Shown: positions 34,758 through 42,826, counted from the first letter of the stretch. The stretch: 64,000 nt of DNA from Chitinophagales bacterium (GCA_017303395.1 JAFLBN010000009.1:1-64000), one strand, 5' to 3'. Notes: generated from the letters alone by a model not told the origin. Translations and numbers: made by a program.

Positions 34758-35639
34758 ATGAAGCACGCTTTTGTATTTCCCGGACAAGGGGCACAGTTTT
34801 CAGGCATGGGTAAAAACCTGTACGAATCCAGCTCGCTGGCAAAGGAGTATTTTGAACAAGCCAACGAGATATTGGGATTCCGTATTACAGACATCATGTT
34901 CAGTGGTACAGACGAAGACCTGAAACAAACCAAAGTAACACAACCCGCGGTATTCCTGCACAGCACCATACTATTCCTTACCACACCGGGCCTGACGCCT
35001 GATATGGTAGCAGGCCACTCACTGGGCGAATTCAGCGCACTGGTAGCCAACAAAGTACTGTCTTTTGAAGACGGCCTGAGGCTGGTGGCAAAACGTGCTG
35101 CTGCTATGCAACGCGCTTGTGAAATCAACCCATCTACAATGGCTGCGGTATTGGGCCTTGAAGATGCAAAGGTAGAAGAAGTATGTGCAGGCATTACAGA
35201 CGAAGTAGTGGTAGCTGCCAACTACAACTGCCCCGGCCAATTGGTTATCAGCGGTAGCATTAACGGTATCAATATTGCATGCGAGCAGATGAAAGCTGCG
35301 GGTGCTAAACGCGCACTGGTACTGCAGGTAGGTGGTGCTTTCCACTCGCCGCTGATGGAACCTGCACGCGAAGAACTGCAGGCTGCCATAGAGGCTACTA
35401 CATTTGGCAATGCGATATGCCCTGTGTATCAGAACGTAGATGCGAAACCATATACAGATGCTGCGAGCATCAAGCAAAACCTTATAAATCAACTGACTGC
35501 ACCTGTACGCTGGACACAGAGTGTGCAGAACATGGTGGCAGATGGTGCGGCTAAGTTTACAGAAGTAGGCCCGGGCAATGTATTGCAAGGACTGGTGAAG
35601 AAAATAGCTAAAGAGGTAGAAACCGCAGGTATTAACTAA
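34758..35639 (+). CDS. fabD: Malonyl-CoA:ACP transacylase
   Basis: A 293-residue enzyme that loads malonyl groups onto acyl carrier protein for fatty acid synthesis. It has FVFPGQGAQFSGMG at the N-terminus, the catalytic serine Ser88 in GHSLGE, and catalytic His196 in GGAFHSPLM. QNVDAKPYTDA and EVGPGNVLQGL complete the fold. It stands alone here, followed 41 bases later by an intrinsic terminator. Confidence 0.97.
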   Translation: MKHAFVFPGQGAQFSGMGKNLYESSSLAKEYFEQANEILGFRITDIMFSGTDEDLKQTKVTQPAVFLHSTILFLTTPGLTPDMVAGHSLGEFSALVANKVLSFEDGLRLVAKRAAAMQRACEINPSTMAAVLGLEDAKVEEVCAGITDEVVVAANYNCPGQLVISGSINGINIACEQMKAAGAKRALVLQVGGAFHSPLMEPAREELQAAIEATTFGNAICPVYQNVDAKPYTDAASIKQNLINQLTAPVRWTQSVQNMVADGAAKFTEVGPGNVLQGLVKKIAKEVETAGIN

Positions 35640-35680
35640 TAGCGGCTGCTATTATTGTACCAACAATTAATATTTTAATA

Positions 35681-35709
35681 AAAAACCCGTTATAAGACGG
35701 GTTTTTTTT
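35681..35709 (+). terminator. Intrinsic terminator of fabD
   Basis: AAAAACCCGT (35681-35690) pairs with ACGGGTTTTT (35697-35706), a 6-base loop between, followed by a run of eight T. Confidence 0.88.
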
Positions 35710-35723
35710 ATCAAATTTCTGAT

Positions 35724-35731
35724 TACATTTG
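35724..35731 (+). promoter_or_regulatory. -7 promoter box driving the 35.7-36.1 kb RNA unit
   Basis: TACATTTG is an exact TAnnTTTG box right after the fabD terminator. Transcription from about 35737 would run through the two tiny ORFs and the structured segment to the terminator at 36086-36111, making an RNA of about 375 bases. Confidence 0.5.
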
Positions 35732-35882
35732 TAACAGAGAGAATTAAGAGTACATATAGAGGACACATAAATTCCCATACAGGTTTTTATAGTCGTTCTG
35801 CAAACAATAAGGGATAGAGACAAAAGAGATGGCCAATGGCTATGTGTATTGTATTGCTTAACACTTTAAAAAATCTATGCTT

Positions 35883-35963
35883 ATGAGCAAGACACTGAAA
35901 AATGTTGAACTGGCAGTGGGATTAGTAATGGGAGTAATTGCTTTGTACCTGCTAATGATGTAA
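35883..35963 (+). CDS. Tiny membrane peptide of 26 residues
   Basis: An ORF of 26 codons starting ATG at 35883 (an ATG at 35877 would add two residues). It is one amphipathic/hydrophobic helix with a charged head: MSKTLKNVELAV then a stretch ending LYLLMM. The composition suggests a membrane peptide. It sits in a transcript that also holds a 10-codon ORF at 35829-35861 and a structured, terminator-ended RNA just downstream. Whether it is translated is unknown; no family recognised. Confidence 0.4.
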   Translation: MSKTLKNVELAVGLVMGVIALYLLMM

Positions 35964-36009
35964 TGCAATAAACAGCTTTGCATCAGTACTCAAAAAATAA
36001 AAAACAAAC

Positions 36010-36111
36010 ACGGGCACAAACCATAAGACCCGTATGGCAATAAGCTAAGCGGTAAACCACCGCAACCATGCCACCTTGAAGGGAGAACCTGTCTTTTTGG
36101 ACAGGTTTTTT
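36010..36111 (+). ncRNA. Candidate structured RNA ending in an intrinsic terminator
   Basis: Three stems can be drawn without conflict: ACGGG (36010-36014) with CCCGT (36029-36033); TGGCA (36035-36039) with TGCCA (36069-36073); and, inside the second, GCGGT (36049-36053) with ACCGC (36059-36063). A terminator, AACCTGTC with GACAGGTT and a T-run, follows at 36086-36111. This is not any riboswitch class I can name (not cobalamin, TPP or SAM-I). It follows a tiny membrane ORF and precedes 300 bases with no gene. Confidence 0.45.
36086..36111 (+). terminator. Intrinsic terminator of candidate RNA
   Basis: AACCTGTC (36086-36093) pairs with GACAGGTT (36100-36107) across a 6-base loop, followed by six T. 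Confidence 0.85.
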
Positions 36112-36413
36112 CATTTCATACATATACTGAAATTTCAGCAATCACCATACCCATTCACAATCAGTCAATTACATACGGTTGGTATGCCAGTGGTTAACCA
36201 GTGGTATACCAAACCTTTACCAAGGAGAGGATAGTACAGTAAAGAAGAGTATATAACAGATAATAACAGCAACAATACAGGATGTGTGTTGTGTTGTTTG
36301 TTTTTAGTATTCTATTATGAATAATTAGGAATTGTTAAGGAACTATCCCAATAGCTTTGTGACAATCTTTTAATAGTATAGATATATTATCATTTATTAA
36401 CAAAAAAGAAATT
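36112..36413. other. Gene-free AT-rich region with palindrome
   Basis: No ORF of note. The only strong structure is the palindrome at 36179-36212; the remainder is AT-rich and presumably holds the promoter of the beta-barrel gene at 36414, though no perfect TAnnTTTG box is seen. Confidence 0.5.
36179..36212. promoter_or_regulatory. 34-bp near-perfect palindrome, possible operator
   Basis: TTGGTATGCCA (36179-36189) and TGGTATACCAA (36202-36212) are inverted repeats with one G-T change, around a central TGGTTAACCA (36191-36200) that is itself palindromic. Such two-level symmetry fits a dimeric regulator site about 200 bases upstream of the gene at 36414. Confidence 0.45.
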
Positions 36414-36989
36414 ATGTACTTCACAAAGACACTAACAATTACATGCTTCCTATTATTTGCATCAGTTGCTTCAAATGCACAGAAAGAAGATAAAGGTATT
36501 GATATGATACCCGTTAGTACAGCTAAAAAAACAGCGATAGGCTATAACCTGACGGATGTTCAAAACAGTTTTGGTATGGGGCTTAATATTACATCGCCTT
36601 ATTTTTTGCACAAAAGTATGGCAGTGCGTCTGCGCGCCAACATGCAATTTTTGCAACATATACCTGCTACTACACCAACTTCAACTATTTGGTCCCCATA
36701 TGGGATGTTACAATTAGGACTTGTTGGTGGTGACGGTGTTGTAAAGAAGAATATGCGTTTTTATGGGGAGGGTGGCTTAGTAGTAATAATACCCAATGAT
36801 GAATTTTCAGCCAACAATACTGTCGGGGGGTATGGCCTTTTTGGTTTTGAGTTCTTCTTGGCAAAACCAATTTCTTTTCATATCGAAATGGGTGGAATGG
36901 GTACAGGTGGTACTGCAGAAAAAAGTGTAGGTAAACCTATATATGCAAATGGATTTTTAACCAATGTTGGTGCACGTTTCTTATTGTAA
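36414..36989 (+). CDS. Outer-membrane beta-barrel protein of unknown function
   Basis: A 191-residue exported protein. The signal peptide TITCFLLFASVASNAQ is cleaved after about residue 22. The mature part alternates polar and hydrophobic residues (MAVRLRANMQFL, MLQLGLVGG, MRFYGEGGLVVII, FHIEMGGMG) and ends NVGARFLL with a C-terminal aromatic/hydrophobic residue pattern, as in eight-stranded outer-membrane barrels. No specific family recognised. A terminator follows at 37054. Confidence 0.72.
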   Translation: MYFTKTLTITCFLLFASVASNAQKEDKGIDMIPVSTAKKTAIGYNLTDVQNSFGMGLNITSPYFLHKSMAVRLRANMQFLQHIPATTPTSTIWSPYGMLQLGLVGGDGVVKKNMRFYGEGGLVVIIPNDEFSANNTVGGYGLFGFEFFLAKPISFHIEMGGMGTGGTAEKSVGKPIYANGFLTNVGARFLL

Positions 36990-37053
36990 TGTTGGGTTGA
37001 TGCGTGAACAAACCACTTTCAAAAGAACACGTGTATGATGTAAGGTTATAATG

Positions 37054-37078
37054 AGCAGGGTTATATCCCTGCTTTTTT
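37054..37078 (+). terminator. Intrinsic terminator of beta-barrel gene
   Basis: AGCAGGG (37054-37060) pairs with CCCTGCT (37067-37073) over a 6-base loop, followed by a T-run. Confidence 0.82.
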
Positions 37079-37172
37079 ATATCCGTACTGGCAGGTAGGT
37101 ATAAATACACCGATAAGTGTAGGGAATAGCAAACGGATACTTGGTAGTTTTACATCAAATAAATCCCCGTGT

Positions 37173-37682
37173 ATGAAAAAACTATTCTATGTATGTATCA
37201 GCATGGTTTTGCTGGCAGCTTGTAAAAAAGACAAAACCACAACAACACCTACCGCTACCAATAACAATACCAGCAATGGAGGCTGTGGTGATGGTAATGT
37301 ATGTTTTAAGTTGAACGGAACACAAATCAGTAAAACAGGTGGTGGCTACCTGATGGCAGATACGTTTACATTCGTTAAGTATGAAGAGGGTGCAAAGCAG
37401 TTGTCTATAGACATATTCGGCAATACGGCAGGCAGCTACACAGTGGGCGACAAACGACTGAAAGGCAGAGGCAGGATATATTATTTTCCTGAAAACAATA
37501 AAATGTACATGAGTAATATAGGTAGCCTTGAAATGACAGAACTGACGAACGATAGAAAAGCAACAGGCAAATTCAGTGGTACGCTGTATCTCTACAATGC
37601 AGATACGGAAAAGTTTACCATGACCGACTCGTTGGTTATTACGGAAGGTTTTTTTACCAAAGTACAATTAGCAAAAATCTGA
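37173..37682 (+). CDS. Lipoprotein of unknown function
   Basis: A 169-residue lipoprotein with signal peptide KKLFYVCISMVLLAAC and lipid-modified Cys at residue 17, followed by KKDK. A Thr/Asn-rich linker (TTTTPTATNNNTSNGG) leads to a beta-rich domain with VCFKLNGTQISKTGGG, KQLSIDIFGNTAGSYTVG and KATGKFSGTLYLYN. This resembles the small DUF-type beta-sandwich lipoproteins common in Bacteroidota. It would be outer-membrane anchored. A terminator follows. Confidence 0.75.
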   Translation: MKKLFYVCISMVLLAACKKDKTTTTPTATNNNTSNGGCGDGNVCFKLNGTQISKTGGGYLMADTFTFVKYEEGAKQLSIDIFGNTAGSYTVGDKRLKGRGRIYYFPENNKMYMSNIGSLEMTELTNDRKATGKFSGTLYLYNADTEKFTMTDSLVITEGFFTKVQLAKI

Positions 37683-37708
37683 TAGCAAAGGACAGGTAAA
37701 TAGACAAG

Positions 37709-37731
37709 GCGGGATTATTCCCGCTTTTTTT
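37709..37731 (+). terminator. Intrinsic terminator of lipoprotein gene
   Basis: GCGGGA (37709-37714) pairs with TCCCGC (37719-37724), followed by seven T. Confidence 0.82.
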
Positions 37732-37793
37732 ATTGCTGCACCCGAAGGAAAATACTTTCAATAACGTCTGTATATTGAGTAAAACACCCGTAT

Positions 37794-38477
37794 ATGCAGT
37801 TGCGTTTCCTGGTATGGTTATGTATGTTCTGTGCGCCATTGGCTGCCACGGGGCAAAACCTGCTGCTGCATTTTGTACCCACATGGGGGCATCAGCCCAT
37901 AGCTGCAGGCACCTACTATAAGCTACCCTCGGACGATAGCCTGCAGTTCAGCAGTTTCAGGTGTTATGTGTCGCATATATCACTGGCTGTAAAGGGCAAA
38001 GAAGTGTATAGCGATGCCAACCCCTACCACCTGATAGATATGGCAGAACCACAAACCATGAATGTGCTTTTGCCGCAAATACCCAAGTATTACGAGCTTC
38101 GTTTTGCGTTAGGGGTAGATAGTGCCATGAGTGTTTCGGGTGCCCACAGCGGCGATTTAGACCCCGAAAAAGGCATGTATTGGGCATGGCAGAGTGGTTA
38201 TATCAATTTCAAGATAGAGGGCAGCAGCCCGCTTTGTAATACCCGCCGCAACGAGTTTCAGTTTCACATAGGTGGCTATGCGGGCAAAGACAATGCACTG
38301 GTACAGGTAACACTGCAAAACACAGATGCCCCCAACGAAATGACGATAGAGATACCCTTAGATGCATGGATGCAGCAGACAGACCTGCGCAGGCAAAACA
38401 CCATCATGAGCCCGGGTACAGAGGCTGTGCAACTGGCAAGGCAACTGGCATCAGTCATAAAAATAGCTGGCAGGTGA
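37794..38477 (+). CDS. MbnP-like copper-associated periplasmic protein
   Basis: A 227-residue secreted protein with signal peptide LRFLVWLCMFCAPLAATGQ. The family signature is visible: LLHFVPTWGHQPIAAG near the start, then LIDMAE, RFALGVDSAMSVSG, GDLDPEKGMYWAWQSGYINF and KIEGSSPLCN. These match MbnP-type proteins, in which a tryptophan can be oxidised to kynurenine by the partner MbnH and which bind copper. The Trp-rich MYWAWQSGY is the likely site. The stop overlaps the next start as GTGA, so the peroxidase-like gene is translationally coupled. Function is inferred from the family and pairing. Confidence 0.82.
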   Translation: MQLRFLVWLCMFCAPLAATGQNLLLHFVPTWGHQPIAAGTYYKLPSDDSLQFSSFRCYVSHISLAVKGKEVYSDANPYHLIDMAEPQTMNVLLPQIPKYYELRFALGVDSAMSVSGAHSGDLDPEKGMYWAWQSGYINFKIEGSSPLCNTRRNEFQFHIGGYAGKDNALVQVTLQNTDAPNEMTIEIPLDAWMQQTDLRRQNTIMSPGTEAVQLARQLASVIKIAGR

Positions 38478-39508
38478 GGAAGCTGATGGTCATAACATGT
38501 ATGCTGTTTGCAGTGGGTTTACTCGCTTTCCGTACAGAGAAGCTGCAGTTTGCCACACCCAAAGGCTGGCCAAAACCAGTGTACGATTTCAGCAAAAATC
38601 CGCTGACACAAAACAAGATTGAATTGGGCAGGATGTTGTTCTACGACCCTGTTCTTTCGCGCGATAGTACCATCTCATGTGCTAGTTGTCATTCGCAGTA
38701 CAATGCCTTTACACACGTAGATCACGACCTTAGTCATGGTATCGACAATCGCATCGGCACACGCAATTCTCCCGCACTCATGAATCTTGCCTGGAGCAAA
38801 ACATTCATGTGGGATGGTGCAGTGAATCATCTGGATGTGCAGGCATTGGCCCCCATTACCAATCCGTTGGAGATGGATGAAAAACTGCCCGATGTCACCC
38901 GTAAACTGCAACGCAGCAAACGCTATCCTGCATTGTTCTACAAAGCCTTTGGCGATTCTGTTGTTACAGGCCAAAAGCTGTTGTTATCGCTTTCGCAATT
39001 CATGCTCACACTGGTTAGCAACAATGCACGCTACGATAGTGTAATGCGCGGCACTGCAGCGTTTACAGAACATGAGCAGAAAGGCTATACGCTTTATAAA
39101 ACACATTGCTCATCCTGCCATGCAGAACCATTATTTACCAACAATAGCTACGAGAACAACGGGCTGTATGTAGATAACACACTGAACGATAAAGGCAGAA
39201 TGGCGATATCAATACAAGCTGCCGACTCACTGAAGTTTAAAGTGCCCACGCTGCGCAACCTGAAGTACACCTACCCATATATGCACGATGGCAGATTTAA
39301 AAATCTGGGGCAGGTACTGAATCATTATGTGATGGGTATACAGCATACACCAAGCCTGTCGCCGCAGTTGCAGCGGGGCATCTACCTTACCAACGATGAC
39401 AAGTTTTTTCTGATGGCATTTCTGATGACACTGAATGATAAGCGCTATGTAAGCAACCCCGCATTCAGCTATCCGAAAAATAATTTTGAAACAAGCGAAG
39501 GATTGTAA
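38474..39508 (+). CDS. Di-haem cytochrome c peroxidase/MauG/MbnH family protein
   Basis: A 344-residue periplasmic protein taken from GTG at 38474, which overlaps the MbnP stop (GTGA); ATG at 38486 is the alternative. An N-terminal helix serves as signal or anchor. Two c-type haem sites are present, CASCH at 69-73 and CSSCH at 212-216. LGRMLFYDPVLSRDSTIS, ALAPITNPLEM and KVPTLRNLKYTYPYMHDGRF are standard for the family. Coupled behind an MbnP gene it is likely MbnH-like, a haem enzyme that modifies its partner, instead of a plain H2O2 peroxidase. That role is inferred. Confidence 0.88.
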   Translation: MRKLMVITCMLFAVGLLAFRTEKLQFATPKGWPKPVYDFSKNPLTQNKIELGRMLFYDPVLSRDSTISCASCHSQYNAFTHVDHDLSHGIDNRIGTRNSPALMNLAWSKTFMWDGAVNHLDVQALAPITNPLEMDEKLPDVTRKLQRSKRYPALFYKAFGDSVVTGQKLLLSLSQFMLTLVSNNARYDSVMRGTAAFTEHEQKGYTLYKTHCSSCHAEPLFTNNSYENNGLYVDNTLNDKGRMAISIQAADSLKFKVPTLRNLKYTYPYMHDGRFKNLGQVLNHYVMGIQHTPSLSPQLQRGIYLTNDDKFFLMAFLMTLNDKRYVSNPAFSYPKNNFETSEGL

Positions 39509-39564
39509 TACGCCCGACGTCTATACATGCAAACAGTTCTGAAAAGAACACTAAAACTGAAGCT

Positions 39565-40752
39565 ATGTTGAAGAAACAATTTTTACTCGCTCTTATGTTG
39601 CTGTATGCAGGCTATGCAGGTGCGCAAGCCGTTACAGACCCGATGATAACCAAGTGGTGGTTCAATACTACCAACAATAAATACAACAGTATTCTTACAG
39701 ATGTGGAAGCTGTGTATTACACAACATCTATCGTGTATGTAAAGACTAGCGGTGTGCCCAATTATTACAAAGACGGCGTTTCTGTAAACAATGCGAAAGA
39801 CCTGCAGGCAGTATGGTCGCTGCCGCGCACACAAACACCTGCAAGCACAGGGCCTAGTGTACAAGGCGGACAATTGGGGGTGATGTATGATGGTTCTGTT
39901 TTCTTCCATCCCGGCGATGCACAGTCTTACAACAATGCAGGTGTATGGAACAGGCTGGCATATTATTTTGAAGGTAATGACATGGACGCATACAACGGTC
40001 ACAGTACGCCCGACCAGATGTATCATCACCACTTCGATAATCTTGCCCTGCACGATTGGGATAGTTCAAAGCATTCACCGATAGTAGGGTATGCTTGGGA
40101 TGGTTATCCGATATACGGTCCGTTTGGCTATGCTAATACAGATGGTACGGGAGGCATTACGAGAATGAAAACAAGCTACGCTACAAAGTCTTATACAACA
40201 CGTACAAACGGCCCTGCGGTCAATACACAATATCCTATTGGTTGCTTTATAGAAGACTGGCAATACACAGCAGGTTCAGGACATCTTGATGACCACAACG
40301 GACGCTTCTGCAAAACACCTGAATACCCGAACGGTACGTATGCATACTTCACTACAGTAGATGCAAGCCTGAAGCCTGTGTATCCTTATTTCATCGGGCC
40401 AACATTCTATGGCAATCTGCAAACAGGCAATACTGGTCCAACAGGTGGTAAAACAACTGTACCCGGTAGTGCTACACAATACACGCCTACCACATCTGTA
40501 AAACAGGTAGAGGAGATGGATGCAATGATAGCTATGTATCCTGTACCGGTAAGAGATAACCTGACAGTGCAACTGAAAACAGACAAAGCCTATACATTAA
40601 CAGTGTATAACCTGGATGGTAAGGTACTATTGCAAAAGAAAATAAATACTACCGCGCAGGTAGATATGAGCAGCTATGCATACGGTGTATATATAGTTGG
40701 CCTGAATGATGAAAGCGGTAATGGCTTGATGAAAAGGATAGTGAAACAATAG
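39565..40752 (+). CDS. YHYH-domain protein with T9SS type A sorting domain
   Basis: A 395-residue secreted protein. The signal peptide KKQFLLALMLLYAGYAGAQA is followed by a YHYH domain (about 25-290) with IVGYAWDGYPIYGPFGY, the family hallmark, and DQMYHHHFDNLALHDWD where the namesake motif reads YHHH. The last 80 residues, AMYPVPVRDNLTVQL to GVYIVGLNDESGNGLMKRI, are a T9SS type A sorting signal, so it is exported to the cell surface. Clustering of YHYH proteins with MbnP/MbnH-like genes and metal-related functions suggests an extracellular metal or redox role; function unproven. Confidence 0.87.
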   Translation: MLKKQFLLALMLLYAGYAGAQAVTDPMITKWWFNTTNNKYNSILTDVEAVYYTTSIVYVKTSGVPNYYKDGVSVNNAKDLQAVWSLPRTQTPASTGPSVQGGQLGVMYDGSVFFHPGDAQSYNNAGVWNRLAYYFEGNDMDAYNGHSTPDQMYHHHFDNLALHDWDSSKHSPIVGYAWDGYPIYGPFGYANTDGTGGITRMKTSYATKSYTTRTNGPAVNTQYPIGCFIEDWQYTAGSGHLDDHNGRFCKTPEYPNGTYAYFTTVDASLKPVYPYFIGPTFYGNLQTGNTGPTGGKTTVPGSATQYTPTTSVKQVEEMDAMIAMYPVPVRDNLTVQLKTDKAYTLTVYNLDGKVLLQKKINTTAQVDMSSYAYGVYIVGLNDESGNGLMKRIVKQ

Positions 40753-40779
40753 CATTTATTCATATGTTGGTAAAACATA

Positions 40780-40808
40780 AAAGCCGCCGGTTCTCCGGTG
40801 GCTTTTTT
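40780..40808. terminator. Two-way intrinsic terminator
   Basis: AAAGCCGCCGG (40780-40790) pairs with CCGGTGGCTTT (40795-40805), with one G-T pair and a 4-base loop. A-runs and T-runs lie on both sides, so it can end the YHYH transcript and the converging DUF4291 transcript. Confidence 0.85.
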
Positions 40809-40822
40809 ATGAAATTGCAGTT

Positions 40823-41461
40823 TTACACAAGCCCTAGTTTTTGATTCAGGTTTTGGTTATTTGTCACGTATACACTCTCAACAGGAACTTGTAAATTATT
40901 AATGTCGTTATTGTTCACAAGTTGTTTTTGGAACTTAACAAAATCGGTTATGTTCTCAATCTTTTGAATCATCTCCTGTCCAAATTTTTTAAGTATTTCT
41001 CCTTTTAATCCTAGCTGAATTGCTCGCCTTTCTTCTTTGTTGCCACAAGGGTCATGGTCTGGGTCCCACTGAAGCCTGACTTCTTTTTTTTCTAGCTCAT
41101 TCTTCCATGTTTCCCTGCTGGTATAAATGTGTTCTTGAAATGATGAGTATACAGCTTGTTCTAGAATGGCTTCGAAATCAGTCTTTCGTATCCAAAGAGC
41201 AATTACGTTTTCTTGATTTTCTTTTTCAGCCCAACCACATCTGTACATCATCCAAAGAAAGTTGGGTTTTATCCATGACATTCTGTTATAACTAAAGTGA
41301 GCTCCTCCCAATTTTTGATTAGCAACAGCATATTCGGCTATTTGATTATTATAAGCTTGGTATACAACTATCATGTCATCTGTTTGATGACCTAAAATAA
41401 TCTGGCCATTTTGAGGGGTGTTTTTTAGTTGTTCTATGTAATAGGTAGTATTTAGTGTCAT
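40823..41461 (-). CDS. DUF4291 family protein
   Basis: A 212-residue protein taken from ATG at 41459-41461, which overlaps the upstream stop as ATGA; a start at 41470 would add three residues. DUF4291 features are clear: MIVVYQAYNNQIAEYAVANQ, then RMSWIKPNFLWMMYRCGW and a following KENQENVIALWI. The conserved Arg, Trp-Lys-Pro and Met-Met-Tyr-Arg residues suggest an enzyme active site, but the activity is not known to me. The gene is coupled to an acidic upstream partner. The pair looks accessory compared with the neighbours. Confidence 0.82.
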   Translation of the reverse strand: MTLNTTYYIEQLKNTPQNGQIILGHQTDDMIVVYQAYNNQIAEYAVANQKLGGAHFSYNRMSWIKPNFLWMMYRCGWAEKENQENVIALWIRKTDFEAILEQAVYSSFQEHIYTSRETWKNELEKKEVRLQWDPDHDPCGNKEERRAIQLGLKGEILKKFGQEMIQKIENITDFVKFQKQLVNNNDINNLQVPVESVYVTNNQNLNQKLGLV

Positions 41462-41952
41462 ACGAACCATGGTGTTTGTTTATAGTATAGTTCTAAGTTA
41501 TTGAAGTCGCCTGCTTCTAAGCATTCAGTAATGTATTTTAATGCATCCGATGCATATTCACTGGTGTCTTTTTTTAGATATTCCATAGTTTCTTCAATAC
41601 CTAAAAAGGGTACTAATTGAATGTCTATATAACAGTATGTATCAAAGTCAATTGTTTTAACTTTCCAAATTTCTATACAGTCTTCAATTCTTCCATGCAT
41701 ACCTAAAATATAACATCCCAACATCAAGCTATCTCCGGAAATACAAATGTCTTCAGGAATGTCCCATCTAAAATTTTTTCTTAATTCAGCCAGTATATTC
41801 AAGAAGGCAAGCGCAAACTCCCTGTTTTTATTTTTCTCGAAATATTGAATCATTTCATGCCGCAGAGTACTGTTTTCTTCAATCTCTTCGATAGTTCTTA
41901 TTGTAAGGTTTTTCGTGCTACTTAGCTCTTCTATTATCTCTTCAGTATTCAT
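41458..41952 (-). CDS. Acidic helical protein of unknown function, partner of DUF4291 gene
   Basis: A 164-residue, Glu-rich, probably all-helical cytoplasmic protein (MNTEEIIEELSSTKN, IRTIEEIEENSTLRHEM, FALAFLNILAELRKNF, ETMEYLKKDTSEYASDAL). It has no signal peptide or membrane segment and no domain I recognise. The stop overlaps the DUF4291 start by 4 bases (ATGA), so the two are made together. Size, acidity and position before a possible enzyme are reminiscent of antitoxin or immunity partners, but that is only an analogy. Confidence 0.6.
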   Translation of the reverse strand: MNTEEIIEELSSTKNLTIRTIEEIEENSTLRHEMIQYFEKNKNREFALAFLNILAELRKNFRWDIPEDICISGDSLMLGCYILGMHGRIEDCIEIWKVKTIDFDTYCYIDIQLVPFLGIEETMEYLKKDTSEYASDALKYITECLEAGDFNNLELYYKQTPWFV

Positions 41953-42100
41953 TCGGGGTTATTCATTTTAGGTATTTATAATTCTCATAGTCTAATAGTT
42001 GTAATCTAATTTAGATGTAATAGCAATATACTAAGTATTGCAATTCTGTAACTAATACTTCTTTCCTGATTATAATTTCTGTGCAAACAAATGCAAATAA

Positions 42101-42125
42101 AAAAGGCACTCAAAGAGTACCTTTT
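42101..42125 (-). terminator. Intrinsic terminator of lolA
   Basis: AAAAGGCACTC (42101-42111) pairs with GAGTACCTTTT (42115-42125) with one mismatch and a 3-base loop. On the minus strand a TTATTTG tract follows. It lies 32 bases after the lolA stop. Confidence 0.72.
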
Positions 42126-42157
42126 AAATATCATTAAGCCCTTTTAAGGGGTAAGAA

Positions 42158-42802
42158 CTATCGTAAATCAACTACTTCCACACCCGGATATTTCTTTTTG
42201 TCAAAAGCGAACATACCGTCGTTTACTGTAGCGTTTGGTGTAAAGCCACTCACTTCGTATTTGTACATATTGCCGTTCTTTTCCCAAACATTACCACCAA
42301 CTATTGTGCTTGTATTGTCTATAGCCAGTTCTACTTTGCTCAGTTGTTTGCCTTTGTTGTTTGGTGTCATCTCAATGATGTCGCAAGTTTTGCTGCCTAC
42401 TTTGCGTGTACCTATATACTTGTAGGTATACTCTTTGTCGTAGAAATTGGTAAACAGTTTTGTAGGAGAAAGTGTTTGTTCGTTAGCATTGTAGTTGCTC
42501 ACCTGCACCTCGTTGGTAGCTTTCATGTACGTCCATACAGTTTTGTTGTCGCACATTATTTCCTGTCCTGCTATCTCTACACGGTACTTAGGGCCTTTCA
42601 TGTAGAAAGTACCTTTCTTTGTTTCTTTTACTTTACCGCCATTGCCTGTCAGGTGCAGCGCAAAGTTTGCTTTCAGCGATTTCAGGCTGTTTACTTTTTT
42701 GCTTACTGCTTCCAGTATGCTTTTAGCTTTGGCATCTTGTGCCATCACAGGTTGTACCAACGCCATTACGGCCACGATGCTTAAACTCAGGATCTTTTTC
42801 AT
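42158..42802 (-). CDS. lolA: LolA-like outer-membrane lipoprotein carrier
   Basis: A 214-residue periplasmic protein with signal peptide KKILSLSIVAVMALVQPVMA. The mature part has the LolA half-barrel strands: FYMKGPKYRVEIAGQEIMCD, TVWTYMKATNEVQVSNYN, IIEMTPNN and KVELAIDNTSTIVGG. LolA carries lipoproteins from the LolCDE complex to the outer membrane, in this phylum often as one of several copies. It is beside ftsK in many Bacteroidota. The -7 box TAATTTTG (42827-42834) lies 24 bases before the ATG. Confidence 0.88.
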   Translation of the reverse strand: MKKILSLSIVAVMALVQPVMAQDAKAKSILEAVSKKVNSLKSLKANFALHLTGNGGKVKETKKGTFYMKGPKYRVEIAGQEIMCDNKTVWTYMKATNEVQVSNYNANEQTLSPTKLFTNFYDKEYTYKYIGTRKVGSKTCDIIEMTPNNKGKQLSKVELAIDNTSTIVGGNVWEKNGNMYKYEVSGFTPNATVNDGMFAFDKKKYPGVEVVDLR

Positions 42803-42826
42803 TTCTTCTTATGTAGTCTTTGATTG

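Noticed and set aside
36010..36075. Possible riboswitch of the SAM, TPP or cobalamin type
   Set aside because: None of the conserved cores of these classes are present; kept only as an unassigned structured RNA.
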